A stretch of 64,000 nt of DNA from Litomosoides sigmodontis (Eukaryota > Nematoda > Chromadorea > Rhabditida > Onchocercidae): contig OY718803.1 of NCBI GenBank assembly GCA_963070105.1, forward strand, positions 7,917,823 to 7,981,822, given 5' to 3'. The notes below the pieces were generated by a model. That model was not told the DNA's origin, ran no database searches, and was given only the letters and a program-made list of their open reading frames with translations. A program made the position numbers and the translations under genes. This document shows, one piece after another, positions 25,638-58,500 of the stretch (positions are counted from its first letter, which is position 1; each line of letters starts with the position of its first letter).

Positions 25638-28246
25638 ATGTTGGCGAGAGGCTTTTCGGGTAAATTTCGAAAATTTCTGCAAAAGATCGCTCGTCGAGCG
25701 CTGAATTCGATCAGTAAAAATTCTGACTGTGAAAATACTCACGCGAACAATCACTTTCTTCGCCAATATCGAAATGAATTTGTTCCGGTCTGTATTGCAA
25801 TCGTCTGCTTCGTACGGCTCATCGTGTGGAAGATCAGTCGAGTGAGTGCTCATCAATGACCATCGGAAGTGGGGGTGGGAGGAGGTGGGAGGCAAATAAT
25901 TCAAACATCGCTTTCACCTTTGTCAATCATTGAAATTGCTGTTAATTGCTTTTCCATCTTTTTATTGCTCTTCTTCTTGTTGTTGTTATTGTTAAAATAT
26001 TAAAATATTGAAATACAATTCTTGTTATGCAAATTTGAAACTTATTAAATGTGAATTTCAACAGTATCAAATTAATCATCGCTACTACTAATTACACTTC
26101 GAGCAGACCGATTCAATGAAAATGAATTATCACATTCGGCACGCGTGGTCAGTGGTATCCATCGCCTTACAAATCTATCCACTAAATTTATTGCTTTCTA
26201 AAATTTATTGATATCAGTCAATGCAACTGCTGCAATCATTCGTTCGCAATGTATATTATTATTAATTAGGACGGTCAAGCAATCGTTGTTCTGGTCATTT
26301 CACGTCAACGTCATTATCATTATCATTATTGTCATTATTGTTATCAACATTGGATGAGGAGAATCCCTGTGATATGATTGTGTAGAGAGTGGGAAAGTGG
26401 AGATGAGAAGAGAGGAAAAGATGATCTACGAATTTAGTTCGAAATTTGAGCAAATGCCATTCCACCTGTACTCCCTCCCTCATCATTTTCCATCTTTCCA
26501 TTTCGTGTTAACTAATAGCTTTTTAATATTACTTAAAAAGGAAATGAATTAATTTGTTTTTTTGCTGTCTTTAAGCTGTGATGAGTTCTTGTAGAACTGA
26601 TCGTTGCAATTATTGTTCGCTTGCAATTAAGAAGCCAAAATTCATTCCATTTCGATCCTCAAGTGGATTGATTGATTGCTTATTCGATAACACAATTATA
26701 AGTATAAATTTTTCTTTTAACATATAATAGCAAATGTTAATTTCTCCTTTCAGTTTTTCCTTATTACATTTTATAATTTAAAAATCATTTTAAAAATTCG
26801 TTAACATTTTAGAGTATCAACTCATTGTACTAGAAAAATTGTGAGTAACGCATACGATAACATTTATCTGCCAGCAATCAATAATTGGATTAATTCCTAC
26901 TTCATTTCGCCAAATATCCCACAAAAAATTGACGAAAAACTAGCAATCATTAAATTTAGAATAGATTTCACGCATTAGCTAATATCAGAAGCATCCGTTA
27001 CATATCAAAAAAAATTAATTCGTGAAATTTGGAATTCATTAGAAGTACGTCACGTTGATAGTTACGTTATTGATATCGATGTCATTCTAACATATCCAAT
27101 TACTCAAAATTTGTTGGAAATATCTGCTCTGCCACTTTTACGATCTCTCGGAACCGATCGCATTTGACCTTGGGCGGTAGAAGTTGTAATAATACTTACT
27201 TAGTGCGCGGTAGTCTGGGCGAACAACCTTCGCAAGCACTCGTATTTACGTATTTTCTCACTCACTCATTCATTTCCTATCATTTTATGATTGGAAGATT
27301 TTCCATTCATGCGGTTTTTGCAAAATTCATTAAATTAATGTTAGTTTTAATTGTGCCATTTCTCCCACTTCTATTTTCGTTTTTCTCTGTTCCTCTCTTC
27401 CTCGTCAACAATCCCTTCGACTGTAAATGAACAATTTTAGATTTGTGAAGAGGAATAGCAGCACCAAGCTACTTACCGGTTTCCGTATGGTAGCAGAATT
27501 GAAAATGGCAGAGAATTCACTCCCTCCTCTCCTCGTTTCCATAATACTTACTTATATACTTACATTTAGCAGCAAAGGTATGAGAGGAAGAAAATTGACG
27601 AATTCATTCGGTCGGCAAAAAACGAAGAATGGAATTGTTGAAATTGCAGAAATATTTTAAATGAACAGTGCTATCAGCTGTTGTTTGATAGCATCAAATT
27701 ATTAAATTGAGAAAGCAGAAAAAAAAGAGGAAAAGATTCAAATTCTTAAAAAAAAATGGATGGAATGAAGCAGTTATTTTATTCTTTTTCCGAATTTCTG
27801 CTGAATTATGTTTGAACTATAAATTTACTAAGTTCTCTTTGATTAAAATTTAATAATAAAATGAGAAAATGGTGGAACGATTGATGAAAATAAGTTTTGA
27901 AAAAAATTTTGACTTTAAATAATATTAAATGCTAACCTCGAAATTTTGAAATTTTCTTTTGCTGTTGCCTGAATTATATTATCCATTGAAAACACTTATT
28001 CAATCACAGTCTATAACATTAGTAAACCGTTTATTTATTTTCCTCTCTCTCTCTCTCGCTCTCCCTCTCCCTCTATCTCTCTTCTGCAATTCTATTGTTC
28101 AGGACTCATTCACTCACAGAGGTAGTGTAAAACCTAAATATGTGCAGAAGAAATTTTTACCAAAACTAAACATGCCGTACTTGTTTGAACGGAATGGCAT
28201 TCCGGTCATGACAGATTTTCCATTTTCAAATTATCAATCGTCCTGA
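25638..28246 (+). CDS. Possible two-exon small membrane protein
   Basis: Not confidently recognised. Exon 25638-25841 opens MLARGFSGKFRKFLQKIARR, a basic amphipathic start like a mitochondrial presequence, then one hydrophobic segment (FVPVCIAIVCFVRLIVW), and ends in frame at a strong GTGAGT donor. A phase-matched exon at 28103-28246 follows a long pyrimidine tract and TTGTTCAG, reading DSFTHRGSVKPKYVQKKFLP and stopping at a TGA. Joined, this gives 115 residues with one transmembrane helix. The R-x-E-x-V-P before the helix faintly recalls NDUFA4/NMES1-type complex IV subunits, but that is weak. The sequence around exon 1 is clearly less AT-rich than its flanks. The long intron (2.3 kb) may hide further exons, or the two segments may be unrelated. 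Confidence 0.33.
28041..28083. repeat. CT-rich tract
   Basis: A (CT)n run with CCCTCT variants lies just before the acceptor at 28101-28102, so it could act as an extended polypyrimidine tract. Confidence 0.85.
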
Positions 28247-28786
28247 TTGCTCCTTTTTTTCATCTTTCTATGCAGCAAAATTTAATTAATTCATTTTCCA
28301 GTTTGTCCTTTCATTTTCTTCTGCCAAAATAAATTTAATTTCAGCACTTTTAAGAAAGGTTTGCTAAAATTAAATTCTATCAATTCCTTTTTTTTTACCG
28401 CAAAATTTCTTATAATCAAAAATTTGCCCAAAAATTCTGCTGGAAAGAAATTAAAATAGGAAAAGAGGATGATCTTCTGTGATTGCTCTGTGATTGCTAT
28501 TCCTCATTTTCGCTCCAAGAAAGTTTACCACATCTACAACCTAATGATCTGTGCATCCTCGTTCTTCACCTCAATTAATGAAAAATTGGTTAATTAAGAA
28601 GGAGAGAGAGAGTGGGAGAGAGAGAGAGAGAAAAGGTTATAGTGATATTTGCAGTTATTTGATTAATTCTTTCAAGAGAAAGATCACTTTATTTGCGTTG
28701 ATTGTGTTTTCGTAATTTTAACGTGAAACAAGGTGATCAAATAAATTTGAGCAACAAAGCGACGGGCGGCAGCAGATCGGAGGAAG

Positions 28787-28856
28787 ATGAATGTTACGAT
28801 TAGTGAAATAATTTTTTTTTTTTTAAAAAAAATATTTCTCTGATCGTAACATTCAT
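28787..28856. repeat. Long interrupted palindrome (snap-back element)
   Basis: The perfect arms ATGAATGTTACGAT (28787-28800) and ATCGTAACATTCAT (28843-28856) enclose a second stem: GAAAT plus a T-run faces an A-run plus ATTTC. The whole ~70-base unit can fold into one hairpin. It has no coding content. Confidence 0.8.
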
Positions 28857-29061
28857 TTTGGGACATTGCTACTCCTATTTATCGTTAGCTTATTCATTCT
28901 TTTGTGAAGAAGGAAGTCAGCTGTTAGGGGCAAAAGTTTGCGCGAAATGTGTCGGCATCGATGAGAGGAAGAGGAAGCAGCGCAACGATCGATCCATCGG
29001 ATTAGTTGATCTGTTAGCCATCATAGGTCATTTCGAACATTTGCTAATTTAACTTCCGCTC

Positions 29062-29097
29062 TCACTCACTCACTCACTCTCTCTCTCTCTCTCTCTT
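29062..29097. repeat. (CTCA)n/(CT)n tract
   Basis: CTCA units change into a CT run, in non-coding DNA upstream of the Cas SH3 exon. Confidence 0.85.
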
Positions 29098-30141
29098 TCA
29101 ATAAAACATTTTAGTTAATTTTATGTCCGATATAGCAATCTATGTGTTGGTGTTGCGTCGGAATTTCTTTCAACTCACTGCTATCAGCAATTTACAATCG
29201 TTTCATTAACAAGTCTAAATTAGAATTGGCAATTATTATTTGAATTATCTTAACCGTACAACACCTACACAATATCTCTCTCTCTGGACATCTACCGCTC
29301 ATATTTAACAAAATAAAGAGAACTTGATTTAAGTTGAATAACATACATCTATTACAGATTGTTTTTCACTTCTTTCTCTCTCCCTCTCCCTCCCGTTCTT
29401 CCTCTCTCTCATTTTTCACATCGATTTTGTTTAATACATTTGTCATCATAAATGTCATCAACCATTTTATTTTCATTCATTTCGCACTGTTTATTGATTT
29501 CGTCAAAAATTTCACAAATTAGCGAGCAATGAGGAAGCTGAAATTGCATGTGAAAGTTAAAGTAATACTTTAATTCTTACTCTACCGTGTAATTTATCAT
29601 CAATGAGGAATTAATGAAATGAAGGCGTTGTGTTAAGTGATAGAATGGGTAAAACAGGTATGAATGATATGGGTTGCCTGCCCATGCACTCATTTTTAAA
29701 AATATCATTTTTTTAAATTTATTTCTCAGGTTTTCTTCACAAATTATTTATTCTTTTATATATCTTTTTTAGATTTTTAAAATTTATTTAATTTTAACTG
29801 TAAAATTTTTAATTTTTTCATGCCATTCTTATATACATATTAATATTTATTACAACACACGTGCTCTAACGTACGTCAACAATGAGTGAAATTTACAATT
29901 TCAAATCGAAATTTGTAATTTTCAATGTAAAATTAAAAATTGTCAGAATTACATAATTCTCTGAGTGATACAGAAACTAATGCATATGATTATCTTTAAT
30001 TCAATTCATTCATTCATATATCTAATCAATAAGTGCATTCCGGCATTATCATAAATATGAGTTACGAATCAGATTTCTCTCATCTTTTGCTTATTGTTAG
30101 AGGGAAAACCTGATATCAGTATTTTTATTCAATAATTACAG

Positions 30142-50536
<20,395 letters not shown>

Positions 50537-51838
50537 CTCATTGATAAAAGCAACCATTCACAAGCACTTTTCTTCGAAAGGAGCATTAATGAAATGTGTC
50601 TTTGAAATTCCCTCTTTCAATGTTTTTTTCCTGTTGTTACTCAAATATTCATAATACTTATTATCCATTTCAATTCCTACCTTTTCTATGGTTGAATTAT
50701 TATCAGAATTGTTCAGACATCTAAACAATTTTTATTGTACTTCGTGAAGAAAATTTTACTGATGGTTTTTTTAAATATATTAATTAATGAAAACATGAAA
50801 TATGCAACTTGTACAATTGTTTAAATTCCTGACTCTGCATTCATTTTAAAACAGTTAACAACCATCCTTTCGGAGCATTCTACCTAGTTAAAGACAATTT
50901 TCTGATAACTAACCAAACTGAAATTACTTTTTTCAAACAGCACTATAAAACCTGAAATTAACTGTGTATCTTCGACGGAAAGACGTGATCAATATCGTTC
51001 AACAGTTTTAACTTCTCATTCAATCAATAATTTCGAGCTTACATCCATAAAATATTGCAGCAATAGCTGCTCACATCATAATTGTTACTGTCTTTATGAA
51101 ATTATTTATCCATTTAATACAGTGAACTTTTACGCTGTTAATATTTTTTATTCAAAAATTTTTTGCTCCTTACAATAAGAAATGCAAGACATACTTCGCT
51201 TATACCTTAGATTAAAATTTCAGAAAATTTCTCCGCTTATTTCATTTCATTCTAACTACTTTTTTGACACCGATGTTTCTCAAATGTAAAATAAAAATTT
51301 AATGCTAAATAACAGGACATGCATTGACGTGATTCTGAATAAGAAATTCCGGTTCTCCCACGGATAATGTAGCAAGCACAATCCACTTTGCAGAATATTA
51401 CCTCCCTCGCATGTCATGTGAGAAAGCTAATGAACAACTGAACTTAAGAATTACATCCTAACGATCCATCGGAATCCCATGTCAATTTGATTTGCGCCAG
51501 TCGCAATTTTTTAACTCTGCGGATTTTGTAACTTCGTTCCCAAGTGTTTTCACATGACCAATGTCAAAATAGAGTTGACGCAAATCAAAATCGTTGGAAA
51601 TAAAGTATAATTATAAAGTATAATTATGATTTCAAATGTTAAAAGATCTTAGAAAATTGGTTTAATAATGCCACAAATTAAATTTTCAATGTTCAATTTA
51701 CCAGTAATAAAAATATAAATATCTTATTGAGAAAATTACTAACTTACCATTTATTCACATCTTAGAAGTAATTAAAATGCCAAAAACATAAAGGAAAAGC
51801 AAGTGAAATAACAGGAATACTTATGAAAATACCCAAAT
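50537..51838. other. Convergent 3' spacer between Cas and AAGAB
   Basis: 1.3 kb between two tail-to-tail genes. It should contain both 3' UTRs. A minus-strand AATAAA (plus-strand TTTATT at 51750-51755) lies about 85 bases past the AAGAB stop and is a good poly(A) signal candidate. No coding exon is supported. Confidence 0.6.
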
Positions 51839-54764
51839 TTAGGTAGGCGGTTCATCATCCGAGGAGCTATTAAAAAGATCAGTATCACCAATTGATTTGA
51901 TCACTGCAACCATCGTGTCAGCTGCCAAATTCTGTCGTTCTGGGCCAAACGGCATTTTGAGTAGTGCTGATCGTGCCTGAACTTTGAAAGGCATGCAAAA
52001 ATATGTCGGAACATTTTCTTTATAAAATCTCTACAGACAAGGAAAAAACGAAGTCATAAAAGATTCCTTTCCCTTTCTTACGAATCTCTTTCTGTTTTTG
52101 GCGAACTTGCTTTAGGTGCTCGCTCCTGTAGAAAATTAAAGCAATATTGGAGACAAATTTGTGTTACAAATATTTCTAATTTTTATTAAAAAATGAAAAA
52201 TCACTGCATGAATTTTATTGACCAAGCTTGTGCCTTGTTTGTCGACATTTCTGTCAAATAATTCATCGATCATTGCTCGCGAAACACTACTTAATTCACG
52301 TGAATTTTTCTCGGAACTTTTTGCATAGTTTTTGCAATTATCACCATTCGACTCATGCCCTCCCTGAACATTTACATCAGTGTACTCGTTCTTCGCTGAA
52401 TTCATCACATTCGACGAGTTTTGCATTGATGCATCACTTCGAATTTGCGTTGAACTGCTTGCACCAACAAATTCCCCAAATTCACTCATTGTCGCAACTT
52501 TTGACTTCTTTTTTTTCCTCCTTTTCTTGAAATAGATTTTGTTTTAAAACAGAGAGATTTATTACTTTGAAACAGGGACAAACAAAAAGAGTTCGAGTTC
52601 TGAAAATGGAGTTCACGCTGTTGTACTCACGAATTTACTTCACTTTTGTCAGAGAAATTTAAATGTACCACAATAAAACAAAATTTAATCGAGGATCAAA
52701 ATCTCTGAGTTTATGACGAAAACGTAAGAGAACTCCTCTGAAAAGCTCATTTCGAAAAACTTACGCTGGCAGCCAATTTGTTTTGCCGTTTCAATTTTTC
52801 TCGTTCTTGTCTGAAATGTTCAATAACTGCAGGATCTGGAACATCCACATCTCCCATCAAACTATCAAATGATACTTTTGGATCTCCAAACAACTTCAGT
52901 ATCATTTCTGCAAAATAATTCTTCAAAAATTCTTGAAAAATCGACATTGAAGACAATAATACAATGCACGGAAATAAAGAGCTAATAACATCTGATTATT
53001 ATTCATTAAAATCTTATTGAAATTACCACTAAATTATTTCTACTGATCAAATCTCCGTACTTTTATCTTCAGCTGTCATGTCGTAGTTCTTTGATCCAAA
53101 CTCCTCATCAAAAGAATCGTCAGAACACTTTTTAGATGGGCTACTAACAGAACCAGAATTTCTCTTCATTATCTTACTACTCCAATCTCCACATTCTAAG
53201 ATCTAAAACATTCATTAAAAACATGGTGTGGTTTCGATTTTTCGAAACTGGCGACAAATTTAAAAGCTATGTCAGTATTAGTGAGATCTCTGTTGCTCCA
53301 AGATCTGATGACATTATGTGCCGTGCAAATCCAGAATATGTTGGTCAATAAACCATAAACATATTCTCATTTCATTATGAATGTCTTCTGTAATCTCCAT
53401 GCCAATAATATATCACCGCAAAAACTCAGAAGTCAACCTGTCGTATACGAGGTATTCCATAAAGTTCGCGGTATCCATTTAGCTCTTCTATTGTTTTCTG
53501 GAAATGAATGCGTGCAGAAAAGGACAGAAGCCTTTTTCCTCTACTTGATATTTTATAAAAAGTAAAACCAAACTTTACATCTTCACCCTGAAGATCACAA
53601 AAGATTTCCACGCTGTGGAACTCCTAAACTATTTTCGGTAAATGCTCACTTGTAAACCAAAATTTTTCGAATTGTCAAGAATTGTCAAGTCCAGGAAATT
53701 TCGAAAACATTCAAGCTCACATGTTTTAATAAATAACTCAAGCTAACTTACAGAATCAGGATCAAGTTCCACTAACTCAATCTGTTCACCAGAGCAGAAA
53801 CGACACAAATTTTCTACCCAGTCTGCGGAACGTTCCAGACGCTTACAAACAACGACCTTCAAAACACAAACAGCATATAGATGTTGATACAAACAACAAG
53901 CAACTCTGCGAACTTCAAGCTACAAGAAAATCCCAAACTATTTCGAAGTAATTCACATTTCTCTAAAACACAAGTTCATACTCCTAAAACACAACAGCGC
54001 AGAAATCGTTTTCAAGTATAACTCGGACAAAAATGTAACTCAGACTTCCAGTCCAAGAACTGTAAATTTCTACAAAATTATGAATTTTATACTTGAATCT
54101 CCGCTTGCCATATGGACATCTGCAGTTTCAACTGCTCAATGGACCGAAAATCCCCATCATAGTTATATATAACAGCGCCAGCGTCAACGTTCGATGTCGA
54201 AAGTTTCCACTCATTAATCTTTTCGACTGTCTTCAACGATATTACTTTCAAGCAGGCCGTGTAGTATTTCGTGTCCAACCACAATTCACTACTTCCTCGC
54301 GACATGGAACTTCCATTCTCTACAACATATGGGGACAAAACATAACACAATTTGGAATTTATACTACATTGCTACATTGCATCGTTTTAAAATCAAGACT
54401 TTACGTAATTCTTTAAGCATAAATTCAACTTGTTGACAAGTTCAATAACGACGGAAAACTTACGCCGTGGAAATAACAATAAAACGTAAAGCGTAACTGT
54501 TTGATTAAATAATATAAAATAACTGTTTGACTGATTAACTTTATCAGCAAGCAAAAAATAAGGAAAATGATAAATTTCATTGAAAAAGTATGGAAAGTAA
54601 TACAACACTGTCCTTGCTGTCACGGAACGTCGAGCGATCTGAGCACCTACTCGTACTTATGGAAAAACGCGGTACTTACCCAGCAGAGAATCGAGTAAAT
54701 TGCCGTTCACATCTCCAATCAATATTACTTTCCTTGGATCTGAGGAGCTCGTCAACTTCCCCAT
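51839..54764 (-). CDS. AAGAB: AAGAB (alpha/gamma-adaptin-binding protein p34) homologue
   Basis: Minus-strand exons, 5' to 3': 54764-54680, 54319-54093, 53856-53752, 53497-53438, 53202-53061, 52907-52765, 52525 to about 52240, 52125-52082, 51981-51839 (stop 51841-51839). Phases agree except at the seventh/eighth exon junction, which is unresolved. The N-terminal part is a degenerate small-GTPase-like fold: KVILIGDVNGNLLDSLL in the beta1/P-loop position, then LWLDTKYYTACLKVI (human DNKYYSADINL), VIYNYDGDFRSI and EQIELVELDPDS. The C-terminal dimerisation helix is clear (EHLKQVRQKQKEI, then LQARSALLKMPFGPERQNLA, ending in an acidic SSSDDE). In vertebrates AAGAB chaperones AP-1 and AP-2 adaptor assembly. 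Here the middle is expanded by a Lys-rich stretch and MSEFGEFVGASSS, not obvious in the human protein. The expected length is about 410 residues against 315 in human. The start is the first ATG giving the beta1 strand. Confidence 0.8.
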
Positions 54765-55547
54765 TTTACAGCGTCATCATCACTCACATCAAAGGCATCA
54801 TCCTCCCTTCATGAAATTCACCGACATTATCATCTCTCTCCGTCACTTCCGCAACATTACCACGGGCTCCGCTAACTCTCAGACGGCTGCACGTCGCACT
54901 TACTTTGCTGACGACCTCGGTGAACAACATGTAACAGAAAATGCCACCACATCATAGCACCCAATAAAAGTGTCACCCCAACTGGCCCCTTCCAACACCT
55001 ACCTGTATTGATCAATAACAATTCAAAACAGAATTTCATTGGGCATTTTGCCAAAAGGATGTTTTGAATCGCTCTTAACATTTTGCATTTTTTGTTCATT
55101 AAGCAGGAGATATGGGTACTTTCACTCCCTCCCTTTCTCTCTCTCTCCCTCTCTCACTCTTTCTTTTACTTCTCATCCGTCCCAATCAAGTTTTCTGCAG
55201 CAGTCGTTGCAGTTCGTTATCTCGCTGAAACCAGTAATAAGTGGTGCGCCGTTTATTTTACGTAATGACTTGATTAACGTGAAGCCGTCGCTGACTCAGA
55301 ATTTTTCGTTTCTGCTTTTGATAATTTCAAGGGGTGTGTACACGCTACATCTTACGAAATCGGAAACTTTTTTGTTCAGGATCAGGAATTATGTAACTTC
55401 CGCTGTACTTGCCAAATGTTACCGAGTGAAGAGACGCAGTAGACGATGAGTACAAGAAGCAATTTTCCATGCAGCTATGCTGCGAATGTGAACCGTATCT
55501 GGGCGCCACCTATGCCAGGTATTGTATGTATAAACAAATAAGATGTA

Positions 55548-55580
<33 letters not shown>

Positions 55581-55595
55581 GGGTAGTTTAATTTG
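54765..55595. promoter_or_regulatory. Divergent promoter region shared by AAGAB and ATG14
   Basis: About 830 bases between two head-to-head start codons. It includes a CT-rich patch near 55125-55160 and a GA repeat ending 12 bases before the ATG14 ATG. ORFs in this interval lack splice or homology support. No TATA box stands out. The bidirectional role is inferred from geometry. Confidence 0.5.
55547..55583. repeat. (GA)n repeat at the ATG14 start
   Basis: GA dinucleotides with GGGA interruptions lie immediately before the start codon, either in the 5' UTR or at the promoter edge. GA arrays at promoters can bind GAGA-type factors; that is only a possibility here. Confidence 0.9.
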
Positions 55596-58500
55596 ATGAT
55601 GGGTCATTCATTGAAAAATTTTTCAGAAACACGAAAAGCAATGAGGTGTTTTACAGATGTTGGAGAGCTGGTAAATTGCAGAGGTTTAATTGATACACCC
55701 ATAAATATAACACCATTGGGTATATACACGCATATCAATTCAGTGATGGACAGTCTAGGAGATGATTCCGATAGGTTTCAATTTTTGCATCATTTAAAGT
55801 TTCTTTTTTTGAAAAACAGTACCTTTTTCGTGCTACTCTGTTTGCTACTTCTTGAACGTTTGCATCGTTATAGAAGTAACTTACACATTTATTATCTAAC
55901 AATTCTTCTTTACAGTAACTCAATTGATTGGACAGATGACAAATATCCATGTTCATCGTGTACCAATTTGAAGTTATGCCTGTGTTGGAGTTGTATCAAT
56001 CATAAAAGTTTGTTCCTGTTGTTTATTTTGCAGTGACAGTAAAATAACGTTTGCCGAAGTGATTCATTTTTTTCACTAAGACTTTATTTTCGTTCACTTT
56101 TTAATTATTTTGTAGAACTAAAAATTCTCAACGATTTTATTTGTAGTGAGAAATTTGTTTTGCAATAAAATTTCAAGCGCATTTATCAAAACTTTTCATT
56201 TTCAGTCAGATATGTTGACAAATACAAGTTGCAAAGAAGGAAAGAATATGGGAATTATTGTGTTGCCCGCGAAATCGAAAATATTTTGGCTTCTGATGTA
56301 AAAAGCATTTACAATATTAAGTGTTCTTTGAGTATTTCTACGAACGATATTTAAATACTGAGTATTAGTTGAAACATCGTCGACAACAAGTTATGTTTAT
56401 AATGATTTCAGATTTTCGTAATTTTTGTGATTTTTTAGATTGCTCTAATGAAAACGTTTCATTCGACATATGAGTCCATTGAATATTTGAAGCAAAATAT
56501 TCTTGACAAGAAGAAGGCCATAAAAAAGAAAAAAGCTGCGCTTAAAGTTATATGCAACAAAACCGAAAGATATCACAAGACAATCGAAGAGCTTAAGGTC
56601 CTTTCTTATCTTCCCCTCTAACCTAACAGCGCGAAATTTACGTCGTCCAAATTATTCTTTTCGTTTTCATCTATTCATATATTTGTTCAAAATATTCTTA
56701 ACGACGGAAAGCAGTTATAGGAACGATGCCGTGGACACCAAAAAGTTCTTTGTGGACCACCAAATTCTTTGCAAACATTTATCGATGCATACGAGGATAA
56801 GGTATTATCGGGAGTTTTTTCTTTTTTGATGTTAGACAATTCGTTTAAAATATATCGGATAGTCGTATGTTTTTATTAAATGCAAACTTACTTTTAATGA
56901 TGTAGTTCTTAAACTCAGGCTACATTTTAATAAAAAAATTTCTAATAAGTCTAGAATATAAATCTAGGGAGAAAATCCTTGAGCAGACTTAATAAAAATG
57001 AATTTTAGTTGCAAAATATCGTGAAATTCAATGCACAGTGGTTTTTAAAAATTTTTCCTATTCAACGGGTTTTGAGACCGCAAGTAATCATAGACGACAT
57101 GGAAAGGCGTTGTCGAGAAATGATTGCAGAAGCATGGTAAAATGGTCTTAATTTCGTGTTTGTTAATTGTAAGAGTTCTACATTGAAATTTACCTTTTCA
57201 AACACAGTATTCGAAGCAATTAACTTCTTAATTCTTCAGCCAAGAATTTGCTTCATCGACAGATAAAATGCTGGTCCCGATGGAATGTAGAACTTCTTCA
57301 GAACCTTGTTACACGGTGAATTTGATACGTTCGATATTGATTTATTTGTATTGTTTTTTCACTATTCATTTTGTTTCATCTTTCATATAAGGATCGTCTA
57401 ACATATTTTGATATATTCAAGTGCTATTAGAGGTTCTAGGCGGAGAAATTTAAAAGAAAGCTTTTGGTGAAGTACTCTCTTTGCTCTATTATTAAAATTC
57501 AGATTTCTAGTTCACAGTTTTTTTTTGAACGTTTACGTTAAAATGTCATAGATTTTTGGTAATAATAGAAGTTCTAGGTTTGTGACTGTGACGCACCAGA
57601 TCGAACCCAGTATAAAATTTTGAAAGGATGGCTCAGCATAGGTATTCCAACCGTACCTGTTGCCCGACCGGTGCATAATATGTTTGCTGCATTTGTTTAT
57701 ACTATCCAACTTGTTAATTTATTGACCGTTAATTTCGATGTGTGCGTACCTGAGCAGGTTTGTGTTCCTGGTCTTCATTTTCCGATTTTATATTTTTTCT
57801 GTATTCAGATTAATTTTAGTTTGAAAAAGTGAAAGTGATTTGCGTGTTTGATCTTGCACAGTTCTCTGGCATCAAACATTTCACTTTTCTGCAAATTTAA
57901 TCTTTTTGTTTTTCCTTTAATTGATTAATTACTAGAATTCTTCGGAAATAGTGGATACTTTTAATGGGTTTTGAAATTCTGTTCTAGATATCATATCAAG
58001 AATTCTCATCGTGCAGAAAATGGACAGATGGTTTATTTGATACGGACATTTTCAAATTGAATCGTGCAGTTGTAATGTTGTGTTTGAGCCTGGGCATTGA
58101 GGCAAAATTGATCGAGCCTCTTAATCCGTTTGCTAATCTTCTACTTCTCAGCAATATTGTTAATGATTCCAATTCTGCTTTGAAGGTATGGATATTTTAA
58201 AAGGTTTTAAAACTCTCATTTTTACTTGCAACAGGAATTATTTAATCATTCCGCTTAGTGTTTCTATAATAATAAGGTTCAATTATATGCTGAACATCAC
58301 TATGATCTCTTCTTATATATCTTTCGTTTACCCGTATGAAAAATGACTATGGGTAGACTCGCCTTGATTTAGTCAAAAGAGTGAGGTGGGATATTGTTAT
58401 CATGCTTTCCGAACGTATCTTGGAAATATGTAAAATTTTACTATATTAAATCGTCTTTTATTGAACTAGTCAGGTATTCCTGACGTTTATGGGTAATTTA

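Noticed and set aside
25410..25904. 164-residue minus-strand ORF with an Arg/Gly-rich C-terminus
   Set aside because: The Arg/Gly tail is the complement of the CCT repeat, and the rest opposes the better plus-strand candidate.
55039..55449. 136-codon ORF between AAGAB and ATG14
   Set aside because: Rich in Ser/Leu from CT tracts, no homology, and it sits in the divergent promoter interval.
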